Positions 18,370-28,962 are shown, counted from the stretch's first letter. The stretch: 64,000 nucleotides of DNA from Pseudomonas azadiae (GCF_019145355.1 NZ_JAHSTY010000002.1:744001-808000); one strand, 5' to 3'. The notes: a model not told the origin generated them from the sequence alone. Numbers and translations are program-made.

Positions 18370-19632
18370 TTACAACAACGAGATCGGGTAGCTGACGAAA
18401 ATCCGGTTCTCATCGAACTCGTTATTGCTGAAGTCTCGACGGATGGTCGCGTTGCGCCATTTCACGTTGAGGTTCTTCAGCGCCCCGCTTTGCACCGTGT
18501 AGGCCAGTTCCGACTCACGCCCCCATTCCTTGCCATCGGTGATCGCCCCGGTGTGCACGTTGCTGCCGCTGATATAGCGGTTCATCAGGGTCAGCCCCGG
18601 CACGCCGAGCACCACGAAGTTGAAGTCATGGCGCACCTGCCAGGATTTTTCCTTGGCGTTATCGTAGCTGGCGTTGTAGCTGTCGTTGGCCAGGGTGCCG
18701 CCGCTGGTGCCGTTGATGCGCATCCAGGCGCTGTCGCCGGTGAGTTTCTGCAGGCCCACGTAGAAGGTGTGGCCGTTGTATTTGGCCGAGAGCAGGGCGA
18801 ACGCGGTTTTGTTGTCGAGGTCGCCGGCCAGGGCGCTGCCGTCTTCCTTGCCGTTGAAGAACCCGAGGTTGGCGCCCAGGGTCCAGTCGCCCACGGGTTG
18901 GCTGTGGGTCAGGTTGAAATACTGTTGCTGGTAGATATCGGTGAGCTCGGCGTACCAGACGCCGACCTGGGTGCGTTTGTCGTTGAAGGTGTATTCGCCG
19001 CCGCCGAAGTTGAAACGGTCCGAGGTAAACGCCGCCCGGCCGTTCATGAACATATCTTCCATGCTCGCGTCGTTGCGCGGGCTGTTGCCACGAAATTGCC
19101 CGCCGTAGAGGGTCAGCCCGGCGATTTCGTTGGAGGTGACCTGGCCGCCACGGAAGGTCTGGGGCAGCGAGCGGCCATCGTCAGAGCGCAGGATCGGCAG
19201 TACCGGCATCCATTCGCCAACCTTCAGTTCGGTCTTCGAGAGTTTGGTTTTCAGCGCCACGCCCAGGCGCCCGAAGTTATCGGCGGGGCGGCCATCGTCG
19301 TGGATCGGCAGCAACTGCGTACCGCCGGTGCCCTTGCCGCCATCGAGCTTTTGCGAGTACAGACCCAGCACATCGATCCCGAAACCCACGGTGCCTTGAG
19401 TAAAGCCGGACTTGGCATCGAGGATGAAACTCTGGGTCCACTCTTCGGCCTTGCCCTGGGGGTTGGTCGGGTTGGTGAAGTTGCGATTGAAGTAGGCGTT
19501 GCGCAGGTTGAGCGTGGCCTTGGCGTCGTCGACGAAACCTTCGGCATGGACGCCGAGGGGGAGGCTGAAGGCCAGGCTGCCAAGACTGATAAGACCGAGA
19601 CACGAGGAGGAATTGCGGACGGATTGACGCAC
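18370..19632 (-). CDS. OprD-family outer-membrane porin
   Basis: A 420-residue outer-membrane beta-barrel of the OprD family with a signal peptide (about 1-30, ending VHA-E). It then shows typical OprD features: LNLRNAYFNRNF, the SGFTQGTVGFGIDVLGLYSQK segment (given here only in part), a GEWMPVLPILRSDDGRSLPQTF region and a terminal aromatic-poor strand ending SYPISLL. It starts at GTG 19632 with GGGAG 8 bases upstream; no in-frame ATG is near. It probably lets hexuronates across the outer membrane for the TRAP system. OprD is certain; the substrate is inferred. Confidence 0.87.
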   Translation of the reverse strand: MRQSVRNSSSCLGLISLGSLAFSLPLGVHAEGFVDDAKATLNLRNAYFNRNFTNPTNPQGKAEEWTQSFILDAKSGFTQGTVGFGIDVLGLYSQKLDGGKGTGGTQLLPIHDDGRPADNFGRLGVALKTKLSKTELKVGEWMPVLPILRSDDGRSLPQTFRGGQVTSNEIAGLTLYGGQFRGNSPRNDASMEDMFMNGRAAFTSDRFNFGGGEYTFNDKRTQVGVWYAELTDIYQQQYFNLTHSQPVGDWTLGANLGFFNGKEDGSALAGDLDNKTAFALLSAKYNGHTFYVGLQKLTGDSAWMRINGTSGGTLANDSYNASYDNAKEKSWQVRHDFNFVVLGVPGLTLMNRYISGSNVHTGAITDGKEWGRESELAYTVQSGALKNLNVKWRNATIRRDFSNNEFDENRIFVSYPISLL

Positions 19633-19674
19633 AGTGATGCTCCCTTTCTTTGTTGTTTTTATTATTTGTCATAC

Positions 19675-19687
19675 GTTGTCGTACAAC
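19675..19687. promoter_or_regulatory. Candidate operator upstream of the porin gene
   Basis: GTTGTCGTACAAC, with palindromic arms GTTGT/ACAAC around CGT, lies 43 bases upstream of the GTG start. It is the better-preserved of the two matching sites (see 18171-18183). Confidence 0.5.
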
Positions 19688-19777
19688 ATTGAGCGGGATA
19701 TTTGCGGGGTTTCGCAGGCGTGTCAAGGGGAAGTTATATGACCACATCCTCTATGAATGAATAGTGGCGCGGTCAAT

Positions 19778-19864
19778 GTGGGAGCGGGCTTGCTCGCGAA
19801 TGCGGTATGTCAGTCAACGCATTTGGGTCTGACACACCGCATTCGCGAGCAAGCCCGCTCCCAC
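19778..19864. repeat. C-type REPIN
   Basis: Arms GTGGGAGCGGGCTTGCTCGC at 19778 and the complement ending at 19864, between the copD 3' end and the porin promoter. Confidence 0.85.
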
Positions 19865-19897
19865 TTTTGACCGAGTTCGGCGCGAAATTGCGGTGTT

Positions 19898-20755
19898 TCA
19901 GCCGGCCATGACCATCGGCGGCAAGGTGCCCAGCAGCGAAACCGCCGCCACCGCTGCAACACCTAGTAACCATTCCGTGATCACGCTGGCCTTCAAACTG
20001 CCCAGGCGTTGCTCGCAGCGATCGATGCGCAGCCGGTTCAGCAACGCCAGCGCCAACATTCCCAGTACCAGCATCACCTTGATCAACAGAATCAGCGCAA
20101 AGCCGCTGAACAGCGGTGTGGGCCACAGTTGACCGGTGAGTACGCGCACATTGATCAACCCGGTCACCAGCAAGCCGGCGACCAAGCCATAACCCACACC
20201 GCTGAAACGTCGCAGGACCGGCTCCAGCGCCGTCCCTTGCGGTTGCCGCAGGATCAGCACCAGCAGCAGCAACCCACCGAGCCACGCACCGACGCACACC
20301 AGGTGCACCACTTGGTTGAGGATCAGCAATTGCCCGCTGAGCCCATCGAGCATGGCGCCGTGGCCAACCGGCGCCAGTGTCGCCAGCAGCAGCGCAATGA
20401 GTGGCAGGCGCAGTGCCTGCCAGGGTTTGAGCAGCACGATCACCAGCAGCAGGTTGAGCAACAGATGCCACACCCACACCTGGCCAAAAAACGTCCTGCC
20501 CAGTACCAACTGCACGGTGGCCGGCTGCAAGGCGGCGTCCCAACTGCCGGCCATGCTGGCGGTGATCAACAAGAGCCAGGCCAGGCCTGTGAACAACCCC
20601 AAGCCGGCCAGGCCACGGGTGATACGCGTGAGTTGCCGGTCCAGCATCGGCTGCGGCGCGGTGCCCAGCAGCCAGGGCCTGAACGCACAGGCCCCGAACA
20701 TCAGCAACACGGCGATGAAATGCACAAAGCGGCACAGCACCAACAGCGTCGCCAT
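19898..20755 (-). CDS. copD: Copper homeostasis inner-membrane protein CopD
   Basis: A 285-residue protein with about eight hydrophobic helices and a histidine/methionine-containing segment in the second half (GHGAMLDGLS, QVVHLVCVGAWLGG). CopD proteins work with CopC in copper uptake or handling across the inner membrane. ATG at 20755 is 3 bases past the copC stop, so the two form one operon. Its length fits the short CopD form without extra domains. Confidence 0.9.
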   Translation of the reverse strand: MATLLVLCRFVHFIAVLLMFGACAFRPWLLGTAPQPMLDRQLTRITRGLAGLGLFTGLAWLLLITASMAGSWDAALQPATVQLVLGRTFFGQVWVWHLLLNLLLVIVLLKPWQALRLPLIALLLATLAPVGHGAMLDGLSGQLLILNQVVHLVCVGAWLGGLLLLVLILRQPQGTALEPVLRRFSGVGYGLVAGLLVTGLINVRVLTGQLWPTPLFSGFALILLIKVMLVLGMLALALLNRLRIDRCEQRLGSLKASVITEWLLGVAAVAAVSLLGTLPPMVMAG

Positions 20756-20758
20756 GGG

Positions 20759-21124
20759 TTATTGGCCGACCTTGAAGCTGTATTCGCCGTTGCTCTTGTG
20801 GGTGTCGACCGAGACGGCATTCCACACCACCTTGTAGTTGCCGGCCGCGAGCGGGGCGGCCGGGGTGACCACCAGGACTTTCTTGTCGGCATCCGGCGTT
20901 TCCAGGCCCTTGATGGCGACTTCGGTACCGTCCTTGCTCAGCGACACTTTGGTGAAGGTGGCCTCGACGCCTTCGCTGAAGGTCAGGCGCAAATCCTTGG
21001 GCGCGGCGACGCTGCTGTCCGCCGCCGGTTCCGAGCGCTGGAGGTGTGCATGGGCAAACGCCGCCGAAGCACCCAGCAGGGAAGCGAACAGGGCGACGGT
21101 GGTCAGGGCTTTCTTGATCAACAT
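20759..21124 (-). CDS. copC: Periplasmic copper-binding protein CopC
   Basis: A 121-residue periplasmic protein. The signal peptide is cleaved after AAFA (residue 24), so the mature protein begins with the histidine of HAHLQRSEPA, the N-terminal Cu(II) ligand of CopC. A second ligand region is DTHKSNGEYSF near the C-terminus. No methionine-rich Cu(I) loop is seen, so it should be a single Cu(II)-site CopC. It is cotranscribed with copD. Confidence 0.92.
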   Translation of the reverse strand: MLIKKALTTVALFASLLGASAAFAHAHLQRSEPAADSSVAAPKDLRLTFSEGVEATFTKVSLSKDGTEVAIKGLETPDADKKVLVVTPAAPLAAGNYKVVWNAVSVDTHKSNGEYSFKVGQ

Positions 21125-21240
21125 TGCGCAATACCAATCAATGGGTAGGAGCGGGCAGTGTACGAAGTTTCGACTGCGCCTGTCGCCCCGATCTAGAGCG
21201 GGTGGTAGTCTTTGGCGTATGTCTTTGTCAGGGAGCCCTT

Positions 21241-21861
21241 ATGGGCAATCACAAGATCGGAATTCGTCGGATCAACGTCGAGAAAATCCTGTTGGCGGCG
21301 GAGAAAATCTTCGCCGAAAAGGGCTATGGCAGCACCGCCATGGCCGACATCGCTGAACAAGCGCAACTGCCGCGTTCCAACCTGCATTATTACTTCACCA
21401 CCAAGAGCGAGCTGTACAGCGCCGTGCTGTTCGACCTGCTGGAGGTGTGGAAGCAGGACGCCCTGAGCTTCGAAACCTTCGACGACCCTCGGGTGGTGCT
21501 CAGCAGCTACATCCGCGCCAAGATGCAGCGTTCGCGCACCCGGCCGTATGGCTCGAAAGTCTGGGCCAATGAAATCATCCACGGTGCGCCCGCTCTTGGT
21601 GAAGCGCTGGATGAAAGCCTGTACGACTGGGCCAAGATGAAGGAAGCGAAGATTCGCCAATGGGTGGAAGACAAACGCATCCTGCCGGTGGAGCCCTCGA
21701 GCCTGCTGTACATGATTTGGGCCTCGACCCAGCACTATGCCGACTTTGACCATCAGGTGAAGATTTTGAATGATCACCAGCCGTTGTCGGACATGCAGTT
21801 TGAGAGGGCGATACAGACGGTGACGGCGGTGATATTGCGCGGGATTGGGTTGGAGCCTTGA
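21241..21861 (+). CDS. TetR-family regulator (likely of pyrimidine catabolism)
   Basis: A 206-residue TetR-family repressor. Residues 10-57 form the helix-turn-helix domain (KILLAAEKIFAEKGYG, STAMADIAEQ, RSNLHYYFTTKSELY). The C-terminal part resembles the RutR-like group (FETFDDPRVVLSSYI, ASTQHYADFDHQ). AGGGAG precedes the ATG at 21241. It is divergent from copC and next to the pyrimidine operon, so control of that operon is the best guess; the effector could be a pyrimidine or its product. No operator for it could be assigned with confidence, though the palindrome at 26816 is a candidate. Confidence 0.82.
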   Translation: MGNHKIGIRRINVEKILLAAEKIFAEKGYGSTAMADIAEQAQLPRSNLHYYFTTKSELYSAVLFDLLEVWKQDALSFETFDDPRVVLSSYIRAKMQRSRTRPYGSKVWANEIIHGAPALGEALDESLYDWAKMKEAKIRQWVEDKRILPVEPSSLLYMIWASTQHYADFDHQVKILNDHQPLSDMQFERAIQTVTAVILRGIGLEP

Positions 21862-21889
21862 GCTTTGGGGGGGAAGGAGCTTGGGCCGT

Positions 21890-21914
21890 GGCGGCCTTAG
21901 AACCGACCGGTATT
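21890..21914. repeat. Short dispersed repeat, copy 1 of 2
   Basis: GGCGGCCTTAGAACCGACCG plus GTATT; the same 25 bases with one change occur at 53052-53076. Both lie next to the large structured element, on its 5' side, but in opposite orientation relative to it. Confidence 0.7.
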
Positions 21915-21936
21915 TGCTTGCGGTCCGGTTCACAAT

Positions 21937-22021
21937 GTGGGAGCTGGCTTGCCTGCGATGCAGACACCCCGGTACATCAGGCACACCGAGTTGATGCCAT
22001 CGCAGGCAAGCCAGCTCCCAC
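21937..22021. repeat. A-type REPIN
   Basis: Complete pair: GTGGGAGCTGGCTTGCCTGC at 21937 and the complement ending at 22021, in the TetR-preA gap. Confidence 0.85.
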
Positions 22022-22051
22022 AGAAAAGCAGATCGGTGAGTGCCACCTAAC

Positions 22052-22157
22052 CTGCTCTTGATCTGCTCTTGATCTGCTCTTGATCTGCTCTTGATCTGGT
22101 TTTTGATCTTGACCTTGATCTTGATCTTGATCTTGACCTTGATCTTGATTTTGATCT
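22052..22157. repeat. Degenerate TTGATC hexamer/undecamer tract
   Basis: About 106 bases of tandem repeat. Four CTGCTCTTGAT 11-mers are followed by hexamer units of TTGATC with TTGACC variants. It ends directly at the structured element (22159). The second copy of that element has only GATCTTGATCTG at the same place, so the tract has expanded here. Confidence 0.8.
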
Positions 22158-22158
22158 C

Positions 22159-22470
22159 AGGCGCCCCGTCAACCACGCTGGCCGAACGCAGGCTTGAATC
22201 CGTGGGTAACCCGGCAGGACGCCGGGTTAGCCGCCCCGCGCCATGGATGGCGCGTGGCGGCGGCCCACGGATTCAAGCCGGAGTGAGGGCACACCGAGCC
22301 CAAGCGAGGTGCCGAGTGGTGGGGCAAGAGCCCTTTGGTTACTTTGGGGCTTTTCCAAAGTGACCCGCCGTAAGGGCGGAACCAATAGCCGCCGTGACCG
22401 CAGCAACGGATATTTACTCGGTCAACCCAGATACATGGTCGGCCCAGAGGCCGCCACGGGACCAAGCTCC
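22159..22470 (+). ncRNA. Dispersed structured element, copy 1 (candidate RNA)
   Basis: About 312 bases, matched by 52715-53026 on the other strand. The arrangement is: a conserved lead (GGCGCCCCGTCAACCACGC); a 16-bp perfect stem (22191-22206 with 22264-22279); inside it the stems 22208-22215/22221-22228 and 22231-22235/22256-22260 around GCGCCAT/ATGGCGC; then conserved CCGAGTGGTGGGGC; a second stem 22337-22347/22355-22365 with one G-U pair; a CCGCC/GGCGG stem; and a conserved tail. The large stem has wholly different bases from the other copy yet pairs in both. It lacks a convincing coding frame. Whether it is transcribed is unknown. Confidence 0.55.
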
Positions 22471-22504
22471 CTCCCAAAGTTGGCTGCAATAGCGATCCAA
22501 AGCC

Positions 22505-23779
22505 CTACACCGCCTCCCGATAAGGATTCCTCGGATCCTGCGTCCAATTCAAAAACGGCTTGCCGGTGTCCATCGGCACCATCTCGATACAGTCGGCCAC
22601 GGGACAGGTGATCTGGCACAAATTGCAGCCCACGCATTCATCATCAATTACCTCGTATCGATGCGTGCCATCCGCGAGTTTCAAACTGGCAATCGCCTGG
22701 TGCGACGTGTCCTCACAGGCGATATGGCAGCGCCCGCAACCAATGCAGGCCGCCTGGTCGATCTTCGCAATCACCTGATAGTTGATGTCCAGGTACTTCC
22801 AGTCGGTGGTGTTGCCCACCGCCCGCCCGGAAAATGCCTGCAAGCTTGCGTAGCCTTGGCTGTCCATCCAGCGCGACAGCCCGTCCTTCATCTCTTCGAC
22901 GATCCGAAACCCGTGCAGCATCGCCGCCGTGCACACCTGCACCGCGCCGCAACCGAGGGCGACGAATTCCGCCGCGTCGCGCCAGTTGCCGATGCCGCCG
23001 ATGCCGCAGATTGGCAGGCCCTGGGTCTGCGGGTCGCGGGCAATTTCGGCCACCATGTTCAGTGCAATCGGTTTCACCGCCGAACCGCAATAGCCCCCGT
23101 GGGTGCTCTGGGTGCCGACCATCGGCAGCGCCACCATGCGTTCCAGATCGACGCTGGTGATGGAGTTGATGGTGTTGATCAACGACACCGCATCCGCGCC
23201 CCCCCGGTAGGCTGCCCGCGCTGCCAAGCGAATATCGGTGATGTTCGGCGTAAGTTTGACGATCACCGGCAGCGCGCAATAGGTCTTGCACCAGCGCGTC
23301 ACCTGCTCGACGTATTCCGGCACCTGGCCGACCGCCGCGCCCATGCCGCGCTCCGGCATGCCGTGGGGGCAGCCGAAGTTCAGCTCGATGCCGTCGCAAC
23401 CGGTGGCTTCCACCAACGGCAGGATGGTTTTCCAGGATGCTTCGACGCACGGCACCATCAGCGACACGATCATGGCGCGGTCCGGCCAGTCCTTTTTGAC
23501 CTGGGTGATTTCCCGCAGGTTGATCTCCAGGGATCGGTCGGTGATCAACTCGATATTGTTGATACCCAGCACTTCACGGTTGGCGCCAAAGTGCGCCGAA
23601 TAGCGCGACGACACATTGACCGCCGCCGGGTCTTCACCCAGGGTTTTCCACACCACGCCGCCCCAGCCCGCTTCGAAAGCGCGGACCACGTTATAGGCCT
23701 TGTCGGTGGGCGGCGCGGACGCCAGCCAGAACGGGTTGGGGGCCTTGATACCGGCGAATACAATCGAGAGATCGGCCAT
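22505..23779 (-). CDS. preA: NAD-dependent dihydropyrimidine dehydrogenase subunit PreA
   Basis: A 424-residue enzyme subunit that reduces uracil and thymine with PreT. The N-terminal dihydroorotate-dehydrogenase-like TIM barrel binds FMN (early GIKAPNPFWLASAPPT; active cysteine within MVPCVEASW or nearby; GIGGIGNWRDAAEF phosphate site). The C-terminal ferredoxin domain has two 4Fe-4S motifs (CIGCGRCHIAC and CVGCNLCQITC). ATG at 23779 shares its A with the preT stop (TAATG). It is last in the preT-preA operon. Confidence 0.93.
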   Translation of the reverse strand: MADLSIVFAGIKAPNPFWLASAPPTDKAYNVVRAFEAGWGGVVWKTLGEDPAAVNVSSRYSAHFGANREVLGINNIELITDRSLEINLREITQVKKDWPDRAMIVSLMVPCVEASWKTILPLVEATGCDGIELNFGCPHGMPERGMGAAVGQVPEYVEQVTRWCKTYCALPVIVKLTPNITDIRLAARAAYRGGADAVSLINTINSITSVDLERMVALPMVGTQSTHGGYCGSAVKPIALNMVAEIARDPQTQGLPICGIGGIGNWRDAAEFVALGCGAVQVCTAAMLHGFRIVEEMKDGLSRWMDSQGYASLQAFSGRAVGNTTDWKYLDINYQVIAKIDQAACIGCGRCHIACEDTSHQAIASLKLADGTHRYEVIDDECVGCNLCQITCPVADCIEMVPMDTGKPFLNWTQDPRNPYREAV

Positions 23780-25146
23780 TACGCAGCCTCCACATTCAGC
23801 ATGAGTTGGGCGTGCATGGCTTCTGCCGCCAGCTTGCCGTGTTGCACCGCCTGCACGGTGAGGTCCTGGCCGAGGCTGACGCAATCGCCGCCGGCATACA
23901 CGCCAGGGACACTGGTGCGCAGATGCTCATCAACGAAGATCCGTTCGCCGACACGATGCAGTTGCCGGGCCAGCGGATCGTGCAGCGCTTCGTCGTCGAA
24001 CCCTTGGCCGATGGCCTTGAAGATCGCATCGGCGGCCAGTTCGAAGGTTTCGCCGGTGGGGCGCAGGCGGCCGTCTTCCAGGCGGGTGCGGGCAAAGCGC
24101 ATGCCGCGTACATGGCCCAGGCCGTCCAGCAGAACCTCTTGCGGCTGGGCCCAGGTCAGCAGGCGTACCTGATTGGCCTTGGCGATCGCCTGCTCATGGT
24201 GAGTGGCGCCCATGTCCGCCAGGCCTCGGCGGTACACCAGGTTCACGTCGCGGGCACCGAGGCGGGCCATTTGCACGGCCATGTCGATGGCCGTATTGCC
24301 GGCGCCGAGCACGATGCAACGGTCGGCCAGGGGCAGTTGGGTCAGGTCGTCGGCCTGCCGCAGTTCGCGGATGTAATCAGTGGCGGCGAGCAGGCCGGGG
24401 GCGTCCTCGTGGGCCAGGCCGAGCTGCTTGCTCGCGGCAAGCCCAAGGCCGAGAAAGACCGCGTCGAATTGCGGGTGCAGTTCGCTCAAGGTCAGGTTGC
24501 CGCCCAGGCGCTGGCCGTGACGGATCTCGATGCCGCCGATCTGCAGCAGAAAATCCAGTTCCTGCTGCGCGAAATCATCCACCAGCTTGTACTTGGCGAT
24601 CCCGTATTCATTTAGGCCGCCGGCTTTTTCGCGGGCTTCGAAAATCACCACATCATGGCCGTGCAAGGCGCTGCGATGGGCGCACGCCAGGCCCGCAGGC
24701 CCGGCGCCGACCACGGCGATGCGCTTGCCGGTGGGCGCGGCCCGCTGGAACGGGTGTTCGCCAAAGCGCGCGTTGTCGATGGCGTAGCGTTGCAGCAGCC
24801 CAATCAGTACCGGGGCGCATTCTTCGGCGTTGTTACGCACGCAGGCTTGCTGGCAGAGAATCTCGGTGGGGCAGACCCGCGCGCAACTGCCGCCGAGGAT
24901 GTTGGCCGAGAGAATCTTGTGCGCCGCGCCTTGGACGTTTTCGGTGTGGATGCTGCGGATGAACGACGGGATGTCGATCTCGCTGGGGCACGCATTCACG
25001 CACGGTGCGTCGTAGCAATACAGGCAACGCGAGGCTTCCAACTGGGCCTGGCGGGCATTGAGCGGTGGCGCCAGGTCGGTGAAATGGCTGGCGAGCGTTG
25101 CGCCGTCCTCGACGGGATGGGGAAGGTGGGTCAGGGTCTGGATCAC
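23779..25146 (-). CDS. preT: NAD-dependent dihydropyrimidine dehydrogenase subunit PreT
   Basis: A 455-residue flavoprotein partner of PreA. The N-terminal iron-sulfur region has the cysteine clusters CLYCYDAPCVNAC and CARVCPTEILCQQAC, like the GltD family. Then follow the FAD loop VGAGPAGLA and the NAD loop LGAGNTAID. It transfers electrons from NAD(P)H to PreA. I choose GTG at 25146 (GAGG 9 bases upstream), which gives the usual family length. A frame extending beyond that runs through repeat sequence and is rejected. Confidence 0.9.
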   Translation of the reverse strand: MIQTLTHLPHPVEDGATLASHFTDLAPPLNARQAQLEASRCLYCYDAPCVNACPSEIDIPSFIRSIHTENVQGAAHKILSANILGGSCARVCPTEILCQQACVRNNAEECAPVLIGLLQRYAIDNARFGEHPFQRAAPTGKRIAVVGAGPAGLACAHRSALHGHDVVIFEAREKAGGLNEYGIAKYKLVDDFAQQELDFLLQIGGIEIRHGQRLGGNLTLSELHPQFDAVFLGLGLAASKQLGLAHEDAPGLLAATDYIRELRQADDLTQLPLADRCIVLGAGNTAIDMAVQMARLGARDVNLVYRRGLADMGATHHEQAIAKANQVRLLTWAQPQEVLLDGLGHVRGMRFARTRLEDGRLRPTGETFELAADAIFKAIGQGFDDEALHDPLARQLHRVGERIFVDEHLRTSVPGVYAGGDCVSLGQDLTVQAVQHGKLAAEAMHAQLMLNVEAA

Positions 25147-25212
25147 GGTGTTGGCCTCACAGTGTTTTTGCCTCTGGCGGGCATTGGGTTTTTTGGCGCC
25201 TGGACCGGCTTT

Positions 25213-25285
25213 ATCGCAGGCAAGCCAGCTCCCACATTGATCGGGTTCACACCGTTCAAATGTGGGAGCCGGGCTTGCCCGCGAT
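25213..25285. repeat. Pair of A-type REP arms in reversed order
   Basis: ATCGCAGGCAAGCCAGCTCC (25213) is followed by GTGGGAGCCGGGCTTGCCC ending at 25285. The order is opposite to a normal REPIN, as if two halves had been joined tail to tail. Confidence 0.65.
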
Positions 25286-25301
25286 AGGCCGCAGGCCGCT
25301 T

Positions 25302-27331
<2,030 letters not shown>

Positions 27332-28819
27332 ATGCAACAGAACAGATCGCAAGTCATTGAACGCAACGGCCTGTACGAACTCGACGCCGGCCCTGACGTC
27401 TTGGACAGCCCTCGCTACAACCACGACATGGCACCGACCAAGGTGCATGAACGTACCTGGAACAAATGGCACATCACCGCCTTGTGGGTCGGCATGTCGA
27501 TCTGCGTACCCACCTATACCTTGGGCGGGGTGCTCACCGCGTATTTCGGGTTGTCGGTGGGTGAAGCGCTGATGGCGATCCTGTTGGCCAACATCGTGGT
27601 GCTGATCCCGCTGACCCTCAACGCCTTTCCCGGTACCAAGTACGGCATACCGTTTCCGGTGCTGTTGCGCTCCTCGTTCGGCATCCTCGGGTCCAACGTG
27701 CCGTGCCTGATCCGGGCGCTGGTGGCGTGCGGCTGGTTTGGTATCCAGACGATGTTCGGCGGGTTGGCGATTCACTTGTTCCTGGGCTCGATTTTCGAGG
27801 GCTGGAAGTCCCTCGGCGGTACCGGCGAAGTGATTGGTTTCATGGTGTTCTGGTGCCTGAATTTATGGGTGGTGCTGCGCGGCGCCGAATCGATCAAGCG
27901 TCTGGAAACCCTGTCGGCCCCATTGCTGGTGGCGGTGGGCATCGGCCTGCTGGTGTGGGCGATGCCGAACGTGTCCCTCAGCGAATTGATGGCGATCCCG
28001 CCCAAGCGCCCCGAAGGCGCGAGCCTCACCGGTTACTTCATGGCCGGCCTGACGGCGATGGTGGGGTTCTGGGCCACCTTGTCGCTGAACATTCCCGACT
28101 TCAGCCGCTACGCCAAGAGCCAGAAGGACCAGATCCTCGGGCAGATTTTCGGCCTGCCGCTGACCATGTTCCTGTTCGCCGCGCTGGGTGTGATCATGAC
28201 CGCCGCGTCGGTAAAGCTGTTGGGGGTCAGCGTGTCCGACCCGGTGACCCTGATCGGCCATATCCAGAGCCCGGTGTGGGTGGCCGTGGCGATGGCGCTG
28301 ATCATCGTCGCAACCTTGTCCACCAACACCGCTGCAAATATTGTCTCGCCCACCAACGACTTTCAGAACATTGCGCCCAAGCTGATCAACCGCACCACGG
28401 CGGTGATCCTGACCGGCCTGGTCGGGCTGGTGCTGATGGGCCATGAGCTGCTGAAAAAACTCGGCCTGATCGTTTCCGATGTGAGTCTGGAAACGGTGTA
28501 TTCCAACTGGTTGCTCGGCTATTCCAGCCTGCTCGGCCCGATCGCCGGGATCATGGTGGTGGACTATTTCATCACCCGCAAACAGCAACTGGACCTCGCC
28601 GGCCTGTACCGCGACGACGTGTACCCGGCGTGGAATTGGAGTGGTTTTATCGCCTTTGGCGTGCCGGTGGTACTGACCTTGCTGTCCCTGGGCAGCGATG
28701 CGTTCAGCTGGTTCTACAGCTACGGCTGGTTTACCGGTTCGGCGTTGGGCGGGGTGTTGTATTACGGCCTGAATGCCAAGCGTGGGGTCAGCCCCGTCGC
28801 CGTTAAATCCCCTTTGTAA
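27332..28819 (+). CDS. NCS1-family nucleobase:cation symporter
   Basis: A 495-residue inner-membrane transporter with about 12 helices, of the NCS1 family (uracil, thymine, allantoin or hydantoin uptake). Family features include the N-terminal WNKWHITALWVGMS, FGSNVP-like ILGSNVPCLIRA and the later substrate-site stretch GFWATLSLNIPDFSRY. The start ATG 27332 has GTGGAGCGGCC before it and gives MQQNRSQV; the ATG at 27296 lacks a ribosome binding site. Context suggests uracil/thymine or dihydropyrimidines as substrate. Confidence 0.88.
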   Translation: MQQNRSQVIERNGLYELDAGPDVLDSPRYNHDMAPTKVHERTWNKWHITALWVGMSICVPTYTLGGVLTAYFGLSVGEALMAILLANIVVLIPLTLNAFPGTKYGIPFPVLLRSSFGILGSNVPCLIRALVACGWFGIQTMFGGLAIHLFLGSIFEGWKSLGGTGEVIGFMVFWCLNLWVVLRGAESIKRLETLSAPLLVAVGIGLLVWAMPNVSLSELMAIPPKRPEGASLTGYFMAGLTAMVGFWATLSLNIPDFSRYAKSQKDQILGQIFGLPLTMFLFAALGVIMTAASVKLLGVSVSDPVTLIGHIQSPVWVAVAMALIIVATLSTNTAANIVSPTNDFQNIAPKLINRTTAVILTGLVGLVLMGHELLKKLGLIVSDVSLETVYSNWLLGYSSLLGPIAGIMVVDYFITRKQQLDLAGLYRDDVYPAWNWSGFIAFGVPVVLTLLSLGSDAFSWFYSYGWFTGSALGGVLYYGLNAKRGVSPVAVKSPL

Positions 28820-28830
28820 ACACGGCCTAT

Positions 28831-28917
28831 GTGGGAGCTGGCTTGCCTGCGATAGCGGACTGTCAGTTGATGCTGTATTGCCTGATACACCGCCATCGCA
28901 GGCAAGCCAGCTCCCAC
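28831..28917. repeat. A-type REPIN
   Basis: Full pair, arms GTGGGAGCTGGCTTGCCTGC at 28831 and the complement ending at 28917, separating the transporter from the hydrolase gene. Confidence 0.85.
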
Positions 28918-28962
28918 AGGTGACCGAGTCAATTCATAAAAATGAAGCCTGAGGAGGCCCCC

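Noticed and set aside
22243..22611. Open frame MDGAWRRP... inside the structured element, with a relative at 52687-52941 on the minus strand
   Set aside because: Both frames begin in the GCGCCATGGATGGCGC hairpin; the bases are conserved as structure rather than codons, the variable arm gives unrelated amino acids, there is no ribosome binding site, and the first overlaps preA.
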